A stretch of 64,000 nucleotides of DNA from CADEDH01 sp047974625 (GCA_047974625.1 JBKECK010000016.1:1-64000), one strand, 5' to 3'; positions 1 to 9,672 are shown, counted from the first letter of the stretch. The notes: generated by a model not told the origin, from the letters alone. Translations and numbers: made by a program.

Positions 1-86
1 CCCCCCGCGACCCCGATGAGGAGGCAGGCCGACACGGCCACCGCGGCGATCGGTGAGGGGATCCTGACGGTGGGGGCGCTGCGCAT
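1..86 (-). CDS. N-terminus of a probable secreted protein or lipoprotein (cut by window edge)
   Basis: Only the first 28 codons are inside the window. The start codon is at 86 on the minus strand, and the translation begins MRSAPTVRIPSPIAAVAVSA. A basic start is followed by a hydrophobic run containing one Cys (AVAVSACLLIGVAG), which resembles a Sec signal peptide or lipoprotein signal. It lies 75 bases downstream of the WD40 gene in the same direction and may be co-transcribed with it. Nothing about function can be read. Confidence 0.45.
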   Translation of the reverse strand, partial: MRSAPTVRIPSPIAAVAVSACLLIGVAG

Positions 87-161
87 GGCCACCAACTCTC
101 GCACGCCCGGCCCGCGGGCGGGCCCCGGGGGACAGTTGGGACCGGCGCCGCCGGGCGGCGG

Positions 162-1184
162 TCAGAGGTCGAGGCGGACGAGGCCGCCGTCGGCCCGGCC
201 GACGATGAGACGGTCGTCGTCGGCCCAGCGGAGGCGGCCCACCCCAGCGTCGGATTCGAGCGCGGTGCGCAACGGGAGCTTCTCGCCGGCCCGGGCCGGT
301 GCGGTCCACACGATGACCCGGCCGTCTCCGCCCCCGGTGACCACGGCGGCGCCCGAGGGTGCCCAGGCCAGGTCCTCAATGTGGTTGTCGTGGCCCGAGG
401 CCGAAGCCGGTGCGGTGCCAGCCGGTCCCCGGCCGCCGAAATCCCACACGGTGAGCTCGTCGAGGCAGGCCACGGCCAACCAGTGGCCGTCGGGACGGAA
501 GACGAGCCGTTCGATCTTGGACGGATAGCCGGACATCGAGAGGTCACCGCCGCTCCACAGCCGCCAGAGCTGGACGGTGGCGTCCTGGGCCCCGGCGCAC
601 GCCCACCTGCCGTCGGGCGAGACGGCGAGCGACAGCAGTGACCCCTTCCAGTCGAAACGGCGGCGCCGGCCGGCCCGGGGGCCCACCACGTCGTACCAGC
701 CGACGCCCCCGTAGGCGGTCGCACCCACCCGGGTGCCGTCCACCGACCACGCCACCGAGGTGACGGTGGAGGTCTGGCCGTCGAAGTCGTGACCCGGCCC
801 ACCGTCACGGTCGACCACCAGGAGATGGCGACCGGCGCCGACAGCCAGCATCGGGGCGGACGGTGACCAGGCCAGCGCGGTCACCCATCCGGGAGCCTCC
901 ACCACGCCACACCCGGCACCGGAAGGATCGTAGAGGCGGACCAGCCCGTCCTGGCCCCCCACGGCCAGGCGCTCACCGTCCGGTGACCAGGCGGCGCTGA
1001 GCACCCCCATGTCGTGGCGTTCGAGCGGGGTGGCCCGGCCGTCCTCGGTGTCCACCAGGACGGCCTCGCCGCTCAGGGACCCGGCCACCAGCCGCTGCCG
1101 GTCGGGGTGAACCTCGAGGACCTGCACATAGTCGTCGAGATCGGTCCGCCACCGGGCGGCCGGTGGGGTGGCCGTGGCGGTCAT
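162..1184 (-). CDS. WD40-repeat protein coupled to a COG0523 GTPase
   Basis: A 340-residue protein made almost entirely of WD40-type repeats, with recurring blocks such as AAWSPDGERLAVGGQDGLVR, LAVSPDGRWACAGAQDATVQ and LAWAPSGAAVVTGGGDGRVI. These predict a beta-propeller of six or seven blades. There is no signal peptide, so it is probably a cytoplasmic scaffold. The ATG at 1184 overlaps the stop of the upstream GTPase gene (ATGA), implying translational coupling. The open frame continues far upstream inside the GTPase gene, but that part is antisense-like noise. A role with the GTPase in metal handling is inferred only from the coupling. Confidence 0.8.
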   Translation of the reverse strand: MTATATPPAARWRTDLDDYVQVLEVHPDRQRLVAGSLSGEAVLVDTEDGRATPLERHDMGVLSAAWSPDGERLAVGGQDGLVRLYDPSGAGCGVVEAPGWVTALAWSPSAPMLAVGAGRHLLVVDRDGGPGHDFDGQTSTVTSVAWSVDGTRVGATAYGGVGWYDVVGPRAGRRRRFDWKGSLLSLAVSPDGRWACAGAQDATVQLWRLWSGGDLSMSGYPSKIERLVFRPDGHWLAVACLDELTVWDFGGRGPAGTAPASASGHDNHIEDLAWAPSGAAVVTGGGDGRVIVWTAPARAGEKLPLRTALESDAGVGRLRWADDDRLIVGRADGGLVRLDL

Positions 1185-2173
1185 ACCAGGCACGACCGGA
1201 AGCCGCTCTCGAGCTCGTCCCGGTCCAGATTCCGGCCGATGAACACCAGGCGGTTGCGGCGCTCCTCGCCCGGAGGCCAGGCGCCCTCGGCCTGGCCGTC
1301 CAACAGCATGTGGACGCCCTGGAAGACGTAGCGTTCGTCCCAACCGGCGATCGAGAGGATGCCCTTCGAGCGGAAGATGTCGGTGCCCCTGGTTCGCAAC
1401 AGGCCGCTGAGCCATGCGTTCAACCGGTCGGCGTCGAGATCGCCGGGGGTCTCGATACCAACCGAGGTGACGCTCAGATCGTGCTGGTGCTCGGCGTCGG
1501 GATCGAGGAACTCGGGATCGTCGGCGAGCACCCGGTCGAGGGCGAAGGCGCCGACCTCGAGAATGGCGTCGAGATCCACCTTGCCGTGGCGGGTGCGGAC
1601 GATGGGCGCCAGGGAGTTGACCTCTCGGAGCCGTACCTCGACCTCGTCGAGTTCGTCGTCGTCCACCAGATCGACCTTGTTGAGCACGATCCGATCGGCG
1701 AACGCCAGCTGTTCGACGGCCTCGTTCTCGACCCCTTCGGGCCGGGGGTCGTCGAGGTGGGGCAGCAGGTGTTTGGCGTCGACGTCGGTGACGATGGCGT
1801 CGAGCCGCAACTGGGCCGACATCTCGTCGTCGACGAAGAAGGTCTGGGCCACCGGTGCCGGGTCGGCCAGACCGGTGGTCTCGATCAGGATCTGGTCGAA
1901 GCGGTCCTTGCGCCGCATCAGGTTGCCGAGAATCCGGATGAGGTCGCCTCGCACGGTGCAACAGATGCAACCGTTGTTCATCTCGAAGATCTCCTCGTCG
2001 GCGTCCACCACGATGGCGTCGTCGATGCCGACCTCACCGAACTCGTTCTCGATCACGGCGATCCGCTTGCCGTGCTGCTCGGTGAGGATGTGATTCAACA
2101 GGGTGGTTTTGCCCGCACCGAGGAAGCCGGTCAGCACGGTTACGGGAACTCGATCGTCGGTCATGGCCGTCAT
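1181..2173 (-). CDS. COG0523 (CobW/ZNG1-type) metal-chaperone GTPase
   Basis: A 330-residue G3E-family GTPase. Walker A is near residue 20 (GFLGAGKTT). The family metal-binding CxCC motif is present as NGCICCTVRGDL, and GTPase motif ETTGLADPAP and NKVDLVDDDE (NKxD) follow. The C-terminal third carries the CobW_C domain. COG0523 proteins insert or allocate metals, commonly zinc or cobalt, into client proteins. Two in-frame ATGs exist at 2173 and 2164; the first has AAGG four bases upstream. The WD40 gene follows with a 4-base overlap. An imperfect palindrome just upstream could be a metal-regulator operator. The metal is not determined from sequence. Confidence 0.9.
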   Translation of the reverse strand: MTAMTDDRVPVTVLTGFLGAGKTTLLNHILTEQHGKRIAVIENEFGEVGIDDAIVVDADEEIFEMNNGCICCTVRGDLIRILGNLMRRKDRFDQILIETTGLADPAPVAQTFFVDDEMSAQLRLDAIVTDVDAKHLLPHLDDPRPEGVENEAVEQLAFADRIVLNKVDLVDDDELDEVEVRLREVNSLAPIVRTRHGKVDLDAILEVGAFALDRVLADDPEFLDPDAEHQHDLSVTSVGIETPGDLDADRLNAWLSGLLRTRGTDIFRSKGILSIAGWDERYVFQGVHMLLDGQAEGAWPPGEERRNRLVFIGRNLDRDELESGFRSCLV

Positions 2174-2179
2174 CCTACC

Positions 2180-2200
2180 TTAGAATGGGAACTGTTCTTA
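2180..2200. promoter_or_regulatory. candidate palindromic operator upstream of the COG0523 gene
   Basis: TTAGAA-N9-TTCTTA (2180-2200) is an imperfect inverted repeat seven bases upstream of the GTPase start. It contains the smaller perfect palindrome GAACTGTTC. COG0523 genes are often repressed by Fur-family regulators such as Zur, but this does not closely match the actinobacterial Zur box that I know. It sits between divergent genes and could serve either. Confidence 0.3.
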
Positions 2201-2302
2201 TGTCTCCCGGGGTGCTGGTCCCGGTCCTCGGGCGGCGGACGCCGTTACCCAGTCCCGCCTCCGTGCCACTAGAACGGGGCCGGGACCACCAGAGGAGCAA
2301 CC

Positions 2303-3148
2303 GTGACCATCTATTCGGTGAAGACACCGCCCCAGCACGGCGCCTGGACCGACTTCCTCGACGTCTGGAGGGCCGCCGATGACATCGAGACCTTCGCCAC
2401 AGCTTGGAACTTCGACCACTTCTACCCGCTCGTGGGCGACACCGACGGCCCATGCCTGGAGGGCTGGACCATGCTGGCCGCCCTGGCCCAGGCCACGAGC
2501 CGGATCCGGATCGGCACCATGGTGAACGGTATGCACTACCGGCACCCGGCGGTCACGGCCAACATGGCCGCCACGGTGGATCATGTCTCGGGCGGGCGCC
2601 TCAACCTCGGACTCGGCGCCGGTTGGAACGAGCAGGAGTCGACCGCCTACGGGATCGAACTGGGCAGCGTGAAGGACCGTCTCGACCGGTTCGAGGAGGG
2701 TGTGGCCTGCATCATCGGCCTCCTGAGTAACGAACACACCAACTACCAGGGCCGCTTCTTCACCCTGACCGACGCCCGTTGCGAACCCAAGCCGGTTCAG
2801 CGACCCAACCCACCGATCGTGATCGGGGGTTCCGGCCCGAAGCGCACCCTGGCCATCGTCGCCCGCCACGCCGACCAGTGGGACGGGGGTTTCGCCGCCG
2901 ACCCCACGGCCTGGCTCAGCCTTAGTGAGATCCTCGACGGCCACTGTGCCGACATCGGCCGCGACCCGGGCGAGATCAGCCGCTCGATCCACCTCGCCTG
3001 GGCCCCGGACGATGACCCCTCGAAGCTGGCCGCCCGCGCCGCCGAACTGGCCGACGCCGGGGTCGACGAGATCATCTTCTCCATGCGTGGCCCCTACCGG
3101 GCCGACCTGCTCGAACCGCTGGCCAACGCCATCACCACCGGGGCCTGA
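2303..3148 (+). CDS. LLM-class (probably F420-dependent) oxidoreductase
   Basis: A 281-residue luciferase-like monooxygenase fold protein. Family landmarks include the hydrophobic strand RIRIGTMVNGMHYRHP, the VDHVSGGRLNLGLGAGWNE block, and the flavin/F420-site region PIVIGGSGPKRTLAIVARHAD. The length fits the short actinobacterial F420-dependent subfamily. Translation starts at GTG 2303 with AGAGGAG seven bases upstream. It is monocistronic and divergent from the COG0523 gene. Substrate unknown; FMN rather than F420 cannot be excluded. Confidence 0.85.
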   Translation: MTIYSVKTPPQHGAWTDFLDVWRAADDIETFATAWNFDHFYPLVGDTDGPCLEGWTMLAALAQATSRIRIGTMVNGMHYRHPAVTANMAATVDHVSGGRLNLGLGAGWNEQESTAYGIELGSVKDRLDRFEEGVACIIGLLSNEHTNYQGRFFTLTDARCEPKPVQRPNPPIVIGGSGPKRTLAIVARHADQWDGGFAADPTAWLSLSEILDGHCADIGRDPGEISRSIHLAWAPDDDPSKLAARAAELADAGVDEIIFSMRGPYRADLLEPLANAITTGA

Positions 3149-3214
3149 CGATCGACCACGACCGTCTACCACGACCGCGGACGGACGCCTACCGCTGCGG
3201 GTAGGGTCGGACCC

Positions 3215-5884
3215 ATGGACCTCGAACGCCTAGCGCTCCTGTTCGGTGACGAGGTGTTGGATGCCCTCGACGAGTTCGACCTCGACCACGAGGCGGGCCG
3301 GCTGGAACTGGTCGAACGGTTCGCCGGCCTGCCGGCCGGTCCAACCGAACCCGGCGGCCGGGCCGGCCTGCGCGCCGTCATCGTCAACCAGGTCCTGGAC
3401 GACGATCCACCCCACACCTGGTCGACCGTCCAACGGCTCCACGACCTGGGCCTCGACGGCCGACAGATCCTGTCGCAGCTGGCCATCGTGGTGGGTGAAC
3501 AGCTGTCCGCCGCCCTGGCCGACGACCAGCCGTTCGCCGTCGACGACTATGTGCAGGCCCTCGACGACCTGCCCCTCCCCGAACGCTCCGACGTCGCTGA
3601 TCGGATCGTCACCGCCGTCCGCAGCGGGTCGGGCCCCGATGCCTCCGAGTGCCTCAACGCGGTGATCTCCTCGTACCAGCCGCTCGCCGGCGCCGTGATC
3701 GAGCGGCAGGTCGATCAGGTCTTCGACCGGATGCTCGGCGGACCGCTCCACCTCCTCCCCGACGACCGCGTCGTCCTGCTCCCCGATCTGGTGGACGGCA
3801 CCACGTTCACCCACCGGCTCACCGACATCGAGTGCGACCTCGGCGCCCTCACCGTCTCGTTCGATCTGGCCGCCTTCGATCGGCTCGACCTGGTGCGGCT
3901 GGCCGACGGGACCGAACTGGAGCCGTTCTCGGTCGAGGACGGCCACCTCGGGTGGGGTGGACCGGAGGGATGGCTGGCCCGATTCGAACCGGGTGCGCTG
4001 ATCAGCTGCACCGTGGCGGTCGATCCCTCGGGCGAACCAGGTGTCGACCCCGTGGCGGCCACCATCACGGTCGAGGCCGCCGACCACGAACCGGCCGTGA
4101 CCGACGCGGCCGCCGGCCTCGTCCGGGCCGGGTACGACCGCCTCACCGCCGAGCTGGCCCTACCGGTGGCGGCCGACGATCTCGTGTGGTGGCTGCTGTT
4201 CCACCACCGTGACCTGTTCGCCGAGCTCCAACCACCGCTCGCCGACCTGTGCGACGCGGCCAGCCTAGAGCGTCGGGGCAGCGAGCTGGGTCATGACGAG
4301 GATGTGTGGCGCACCCAGTTGTTCGTCCAGCGGTTCCGCCAGGCCGCCGCCCTGGTGCCCGAGCCCCGGTGGCGGCAGGTCCTGAGCAACGCCCTCCAGG
4401 TGCTCGACGATCCGGACGCTCCGATCGACGATGTCCGGTCCGCCCTCGCCGAGACCGCCGCACCCGAGGTGCTCGACGCCCTGGCCGACGCCCTCTTTCC
4501 CCACCACCTCTCGTTGGAGGACCAGTTCGAGCTGGGCTGGGCCGACGCACCCGGACGCCTGTTCGAGCTGGTCGGGCGAGCCACCGCGGTGGCCCGCCGT
4601 CCCGCCGAGGTGGCCACAGCCGAGTACCTCTCCGCCGTGCTCCACGAGCGGTGCGGGGCCCCCGAGACGGCTGAGGACCACCTCAAACGGGCGGCCGAGG
4701 CCCAACCCCGGCTGGGCCCGGTGGTGGAACGGCTCGGCTGGTACCGGTTCGACCGGGGCGACGCCTCCAGTGCGATGCAGTGGTGGCGCACCCTGTCCAC
4801 CCTCCCAGAGGCGGCCCGCACCATCGAGCCGTTCCTCTCCCCCACCGGCGGGGCGTCCCGGATCGGCCGCAACGACCTCTGCTGGTGCGGGTCGGGCCGC
4901 AAGTTCAAACGGTGCCACCAGGGTTCCGCCGCGCTCCCCGCCCTGCCCGACCGGGTCGGCTGGCTGTGCCGTAAGGCGTCGCTGTGGATCGACCACAGCA
5001 CCGGCGACGTCCGCCGCTCGATCGTCGAGCTGGCCTGGGCCTGGGCCTCCGGCGACCCAGACGGCGACCCGGTCGACCTGGCCTCCATCGACGACGAGGC
5101 CGACTTCCAGCGGATCGGCGAGGCCTTCTCCGATCCCATCCTGTTCGACGCCGCCCTCCACGAGGGGGGTCTCTACAGGCTGTTCCTGTACGAGCGCGGC
5201 GTCCTGCTACCCGAGGACGAGCAGCTCCTGGTCACCTCGTGGACGGCCGTCGACCGCAGTGTGCACGAGGTGGTGGCCGTCGACCCCGGGGTGGGCGTGA
5301 CCCTGCGCGACCTCGCCACCGGCGAGGTGCTCGAGGTCCAGGAACGGACGGCCAGTACAACGATGGGGGTCGGTGAACGCTATTGCGCCCGGGTGGTTCC
5401 CGACGGCGTCGGCCACCAGATCATCGGTGGGGTGTTCCCGGTGCGCACCGGGAACGAGGTCACCGTGCTCGATCTGTGCGCCGCCCACGACCCCATGGCC
5501 CTGTGCGCCTGGGCGGGGGCGCGGCTACGTCCGCCCCAACTGGTCCACCGGCCCGGCCTCATCGACGAGATGTTCGACCGGGACGCCATCGAGACCCTGC
5601 TCCAGAACGCCGACGACGACCCCGACACAGCCATGGCCACCGTCCGGACCGAGCTGGCCCGCCAGGCCCAGGCGCGATGGCTCGACGACCACATCCCCGC
5701 CCTCGGTGGCCTGACACCACGGGAGGCCGCCGCCGACCCCACCCGGCGGGAACAGCTCGAACGGCTGCTGGCCGAGTTCGAGACGGACGGTCGCCGGGGC
5801 CCGAGCGGGCCGGACCTGCCCGACGGTTTCACCCCGTTCCGTTACGACGTCGACGCCATGCGTCGGGAGCTGGGCCTGGGCTGA
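3215..5884 (+). CDS. large SEC-C motif protein with a TPR-like segment, function unknown
   Basis: An 889-residue acidic, soluble protein without membrane segments. The clear landmark is a SEC-C zinc-binding motif around residues 550-570 (RNDLCWCGSGRKFKRCH), as found at the C-terminus of SecA and in many unrelated proteins. It is preceded by a helical TPR-like stretch (AEDHLKRAAEAQPRLG). The N-terminal 500 residues and C-terminal 300 residues match nothing I recognise. Start ATG 3215 was chosen because it is the first start and initiates a continuous acidic helical sequence. It stands alone, convergent with the next gene. Confidence 0.75.
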   Translation: MDLERLALLFGDEVLDALDEFDLDHEAGRLELVERFAGLPAGPTEPGGRAGLRAVIVNQVLDDDPPHTWSTVQRLHDLGLDGRQILSQLAIVVGEQLSAALADDQPFAVDDYVQALDDLPLPERSDVADRIVTAVRSGSGPDASECLNAVISSYQPLAGAVIERQVDQVFDRMLGGPLHLLPDDRVVLLPDLVDGTTFTHRLTDIECDLGALTVSFDLAAFDRLDLVRLADGTELEPFSVEDGHLGWGGPEGWLARFEPGALISCTVAVDPSGEPGVDPVAATITVEAADHEPAVTDAAAGLVRAGYDRLTAELALPVAADDLVWWLLFHHRDLFAELQPPLADLCDAASLERRGSELGHDEDVWRTQLFVQRFRQAAALVPEPRWRQVLSNALQVLDDPDAPIDDVRSALAETAAPEVLDALADALFPHHLSLEDQFELGWADAPGRLFELVGRATAVARRPAEVATAEYLSAVLHERCGAPETAEDHLKRAAEAQPRLGPVVERLGWYRFDRGDASSAMQWWRTLSTLPEAARTIEPFLSPTGGASRIGRNDLCWCGSGRKFKRCHQGSAALPALPDRVGWLCRKASLWIDHSTGDVRRSIVELAWAWASGDPDGDPVDLASIDDEADFQRIGEAFSDPILFDAALHEGGLYRLFLYERGVLLPEDEQLLVTSWTAVDRSVHEVVAVDPGVGVTLRDLATGEVLEVQERTASTTMGVGERYCARVVPDGVGHQIIGGVFPVRTGNEVTVLDLCAAHDPMALCAWAGARLRPPQLVHRPGLIDEMFDRDAIETLLQNADDDPDTAMATVRTELARQAQARWLDDHIPALGGLTPREAAADPTRREQLERLLAEFETDGRRGPSGPDLPDGFTPFRYDVDAMRRELGLG

Positions 5885-5897
5885 GCCCCGGGTGAGA

Positions 5898-5922
5898 CCG
5901 GCCGGCCATTCTCACCGGCCGG
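5898..5922. terminator. hairpin between convergent genes
   Basis: CCGGCCGG at 5898-5905 pairs with the identical self-complementary octamer at 5915-5922 across a 9-base loop. It lies between two convergent genes and probably acts as a bidirectional terminator, though no clear U-tract follows. Confidence 0.45.
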
Positions 5923-5923
5923 G

Positions 5924-6997
5924 TTACCCGCCCGCCCGCAGGCCGTCGACGTAGTCGATCAGGAACGCTACGTCGTCCTCCAGGGGGCGGAAGAGGGAAC
6001 GGTCGGTGTGGTTGCGCGACACCGGGACCACGAGGTCACGGTCCCGGTCGTCGAAAGAGGCCACGATCAGGCCGTCGCCGCTGTACGACTCGGCCACGGT
6101 GTGAGCGGCGATCACATGACCGCCGTTGCCCTCGATGAACTCGAGGCAGCGGCGGTGGGTGAGCGGCGAGTCGGAGAACAAGTAGTGGTGGGTGGAGACC
6201 ACCACGAACCGGACGGCACCGGCGGCGATGGCGTCCCGGGCCCCGAGGAGGGCGTCGTACTCCACCCCCTGCACGTCGAGGTGGAGGATGTCGCAACGAT
6301 CCACCTGCCCCGCCGACCGCAGACCGTCCAGCGACACGATCGTGGTGGTGGTCGACTCGGACGGGTCGGAGTCGAGGGGCAGGGTGACCGGGGCGCCGTG
6401 GTCAGATCCGGCCGCTCCGTCCAGGAAGGTGATCCGGTCGGTCATGGTGTTGAGCCGGGCGTTGCGTTCGCCCAGGGCCCGGTTGTGGTGATCGGGCTCG
6501 ACGGCGATCGCCCGGCCGTCGGGCCAGCGGTGGCCGACCCACAGCGAGTAGTAGGCCCAGTACGACCCGAACTCGACGATGGTGGGGGCCGGGTCGAGCC
6601 GTTCCACGATGGCGACGAACGCCCGCTCCTCCTGGGGCTCGTGGAAACCGCCGAGGCCCTCGATGATCTCGGTCATCCACGGTCCGCAGTAGCCGTCGGC
6701 CTCCACTACCAACCCGTTGTGGAGGACCTGGACCCGCTGGCCGTCGCGGTCCACCACCGCCCCGGCCCCGGGCACCCGGTCCAGATCGGCCGTGTCCCGG
6801 CAGGAGGTGGTCATGGCCACCCGCTGGGCGTCGCTAAGGCGGCCGATGCGGGGGGCGCTCAACAGAACCTCCAGACCCGACGGTGGCGTCGGCTGGTCGG
6901 GCGGCACCGAGGCGTCGTCCCCGGGCGGCGCCGCCCCGAACCAACCGGCGAGAACTCGTGACGACGGGCGCAGGCGCCGACCGAACCCAGAGAGCAT
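5924..6997 (-). CDS. FkbM-like SAM-dependent methyltransferase
   Basis: A 357-residue protein with a Rossmann methyltransferase core in its second half. Motif I is degenerate (IVEFGSYWAYYSLWVG), followed by the acidic strand AIAVEPDHHNRALGERN. The FkbM-type block DILHLDVQGVEYDALLGA comes next, then VVVSTHHYLFSD. The first 120 residues are less conserved and may be an adaptor. The start at 6997 gives a basic N-terminus (MLSGFGRRLRPSSR); no strong RBS is visible. Divergent from the MFS gene. FkbM enzymes O-methylate sugars or secondary metabolites; the substrate here is unknown. Confidence 0.75.
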   Translation of the reverse strand: MLSGFGRRLRPSSRVLAGWFGAAPPGDDASVPPDQPTPPSGLEVLLSAPRIGRLSDAQRVAMTTSCRDTADLDRVPGAGAVVDRDGQRVQVLHNGLVVEADGYCGPWMTEIIEGLGGFHEPQEERAFVAIVERLDPAPTIVEFGSYWAYYSLWVGHRWPDGRAIAVEPDHHNRALGERNARLNTMTDRITFLDGAAGSDHGAPVTLPLDSDPSESTTTTIVSLDGLRSAGQVDRCDILHLDVQGVEYDALLGARDAIAAGAVRFVVVSTHHYLFSDSPLTHRRCLEFIEGNGGHVIAAHTVAESYSGDGLIVASFDDRDRDLVVPVSRNHTDRSLFRPLEDDVAFLIDYVDGLRAGG

Positions 6998-7141
6998 GGG
7001 GTGATGGTAGGCGGACGACGTCACCCGCCACTGACGCCCAGGGGACCAATCTCGGGAAACCCGGCGCCCGGCCCGGTCATCTGGCTCCCCTCTCCCCTGG
7101 GTCAGGGCATCACCTGGTCGGGGTGGGTATGGTGCCGACGG

Positions 7142-8326
7142 ATGCAACAGGTCCGCCCCCCAATCTGGTTCATCTACGGCATCACCGTGTGTGGCATCCT
7201 GGCCAACACCCTGCTCACGCCGAATGTGCCCGACATCCTCGCCGACCTCGGCCAACCGGAAGGGCGCGCCGGGATCCTGGTGGCCAGCGCCGCCCTACCG
7301 GGTGTGTTCATCGCCCCCATCATCGGGGTGTTCGCCGACCGTTGGGGCCGGAGACCCGTTCTGCTGCCGTGCATGGTCATATTCGGTGTCGCCGCCCTGT
7401 TGTCGTCAGTGGCCCCCACCTTCCCCCTGCTCATCGGGGCCCGCCTCATCCAGGGGATCGGATCGGCCGGGCTGATCAACCTGGCGGTCGTCCTGATCGG
7501 CGACCACTGGTCCGGTTACCAGCGCACCCGGCTGATCGGCCACAACTCGGCCGTGCTCACGGTGTGTCTGGCCCTCGTGCCGTCCCTGGGCGGCCTGATC
7601 GCCGAATGGTCGAGCTGGCGCTGGGCTCTGGCCTGTGGAGGAATCGCCCTGCCGATGGCCTTGGCCGGGGTCTGGATCCTGCCCGCCCGCCGCCCGGATC
7701 ACATCCGCTCCCTGCGCGACCAGCTCGACGGGGCCCGGCGGGCGATCTCCGACCGGGTGGCCCTGGCCATCGTCGGCACCGGGTTTCTGCTCTTTGTGGT
7801 CGTATTCGGGGTGTTCCTCACCGCTCTCCCGGTGCACCTGGAACAGGAGTTCGGGCTGGGCCCGGGCGCCCGGGGCCTCGTCCTGTCGGCCCCGGCCATC
7901 GGCTCCACCTTCAGCGCCATCAACCTGGCCCGGTTCCGGGCCCGGTTCGGGCTGCGGCCCATGCTCGTGGGCGCGAGCGCCCTCGTATCGGTGGCCGCCC
8001 TTGGGGTGGGGATCGCCCCCACCGTGACCGCCGTGGTCGTGGCCAGTGTCGTCTACGGCCTGGGCGACGGCTCGCTGATCCCCAACCTCCAGGACGCGGC
8101 CAACACCGCCAGCCCGCCCAGCCAGCGGGCCGCGGTGATGGCGGCCTGGGTGTCGGCGGTCCGACTCGGCCAGACGGTCGGGCCGATCACGGCCGCCGCT
8201 CTGTTCGCCGCCACCTCGACCGAGTTCACCATGCTGGTGGGAGCGGCCCTGTTCGCGGTGGTCGCCGTGTTCCTCGCCGTCGGGCCCATCAGCGAGGAGG
8301 AGATCGAGCGGGCCGGGGCAGCCTGA
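7142..8326 (+). CDS. MFS transporter, 12 membrane segments
   Basis: A 394-residue major facilitator. The loop 2-3 signature GVFADRWGRRPVLLP is present, and about twelve hydrophobic segments run from IWFIYGITVCGILANTLL to AALFAVVAVFLAVGPIS. The pattern (GSAGLINLAVVLIGDHW) suits the drug:H+ antiporter or sugar-efflux type. The start was set at ATG 7142 because the preceding in-frame residues are Pro/Gly-rich and not membrane-like. It is convergent with the RTX gene and may export a small molecule; substrate unknown. Confidence 0.85.
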   Translation: MQQVRPPIWFIYGITVCGILANTLLTPNVPDILADLGQPEGRAGILVASAALPGVFIAPIIGVFADRWGRRPVLLPCMVIFGVAALLSSVAPTFPLLIGARLIQGIGSAGLINLAVVLIGDHWSGYQRTRLIGHNSAVLTVCLALVPSLGGLIAEWSSWRWALACGGIALPMALAGVWILPARRPDHIRSLRDQLDGARRAISDRVALAIVGTGFLLFVVVFGVFLTALPVHLEQEFGLGPGARGLVLSAPAIGSTFSAINLARFRARFGLRPMLVGASALVSVAALGVGIAPTVTAVVVASVVYGLGDGSLIPNLQDAANTASPPSQRAAVMAAWVSAVRLGQTVGPITAAALFAATSTEFTMLVGAALFAVVAVFLAVGPISEEEIERAGAA

Positions 8327-8374
8327 TGGGGTGGGCCACCGGACGCGGCCATCAGCCCGCCATCTACCGGTGGA

Positions 8375-9462
8375 TCACCTGATCACGGCACAGTCGGCGG
8401 TGTTGAGGTCGAGGTCGGCGTCGATGTAGCAGGTACCGCCGCCGACGCTGTGGTCGGCCTCCCCGTCCTCGGCCCAGGCCTCGACGGAGCCGTACACGGT
8501 GTCCCGCCCGGAGCCGCCGCCGGCGAAGTTGGCTTCGACATGGTCATCGCCGGCCCCGGCGTAGGCCCGGACGCCTTCGGTGTCTCCCACCTCGATGAGG
8601 ATGAGATCCTCGCCGTCGCCGCCGTAGACGGTGCTGCCGTTCCCGGCCCCGACGAGGGTGTCGGTACCCGAACCGAGGGCGACGTAGTCGGCCCCGGTGT
8701 CGCCGCCCAGCAGGGTCACCGAGTCGTTACCTCCACCGGTGACGATCCAATCCGAACCGCCGGTGCTGCCCTCGCCTTCCTCGATCTCGTCATTGCCCGA
8801 GGAGCCGTAGACCACGTCATCGCCGGATCCGAGCTTGGCGTCGATCTCGCCCCCGTTGGAGTAGAAGCGGTCGTTGCCCTCGCCCCCGTAGAGGACCTTG
8901 GGCTCGAGCATCAGCTCGTCGAGCGGACCGGCCGTGGTGTCGTACCCGGTCAACCGGTCATCGCCGGCCAGTCCGTACATCGTGTCCCGGACGCCGGGAC
9001 CGGTGTAGAGCACATCGTTGCCGGCGCTGCCGGTGATCACGTCGTTGCCCTCGCCACCGCCCACGGTGTTGGCCGACGTGTCGCTGGATCCGCCGGCGTC
9101 GATGACGTCGTCGCCCTCCTTACCCCAGATCTCGTCGGAGCCGCCCCCACCGTTGAGCACATCGTCGCCGGGGCCGCCGTAGATGACGTCGTTGCCGGCG
9201 TCGCCGTAGACGACGTCATCGCCGTCGAGCCCGTAGACCACATCGTCGCCGCCCAGGGCACAGCTCACGTCCGGCCCCGCGGTGCCGACCAACCGGTCCG
9301 CCCCTCGGTACCAGTGATGGTGCAACCCCGCTCATCCTGAGCACTGGCCGGCCCCGCGAACAGCAGGCCACTTGCGGTGGTCGCCACGATGATGGCGCCC
9401 AGTCGTCGCCCGTTCATGCCGGGTCGTCCCCCATTCACGCTGTGTGTCTGCCTTTTGTTCAT
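8375..9462 (-). pseudogene. secreted RTX (calcium-binding repeat) protein, one-base frameshift
   Basis: The start at 9462 gives a signal peptide (MNKRQTHSVNGGRPGMNGRR, then LGAIIVATTASGLLFAGPASA) and a mature start DERGCTITGTE. The frame then runs off after the G run complementary to 9301-9304. One extra G there would restore GADRLVGTAGPDVSCALGG and join it to roughly ten hemolysin-type nonapeptides such as GGPGDDVLNGGGGSDEI. RTX repeats bind calcium outside the cell and fold into a beta-roll. The full protein would be about 360 residues with no catalytic domain. The break is in a homopolymer, so a sequencing error is as likely as real decay. Confidence 0.75.
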
Positions 9463-9672
9463 GTCATATCCGCCTTCGGATCGGCATCGGAAAACCGAGT
9501 AGTCGACCCCCAGGCGGGTGGGGGGTGTCGACGATCTCCCAGGAGAAGAACCCGGAATCGGCCCGGAGGGTGAGCGGGCCGGTGGCGCCACAGGCCCGGA
9601 CCTTCACACCCACATGGTTAGACAGCATGGCCCCACTTCGGGCGACCACGGGGATACACGAACGGAATGTGC

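Noticed and set aside
162..1970. A 602-codon minus-strand frame that would fuse the WD40 protein to upstream sequence
   Set aside because: The upstream part overlaps the well-supported COG0523 gene in another frame; the ATG at 1184 with ATGA coupling is a better start.
2100..2302. A cobalamin or other riboswitch before the COG0523 gene
   Set aside because: Only a 7-base gap with a palindrome separates features on the minus strand; no conserved riboswitch core is visible.
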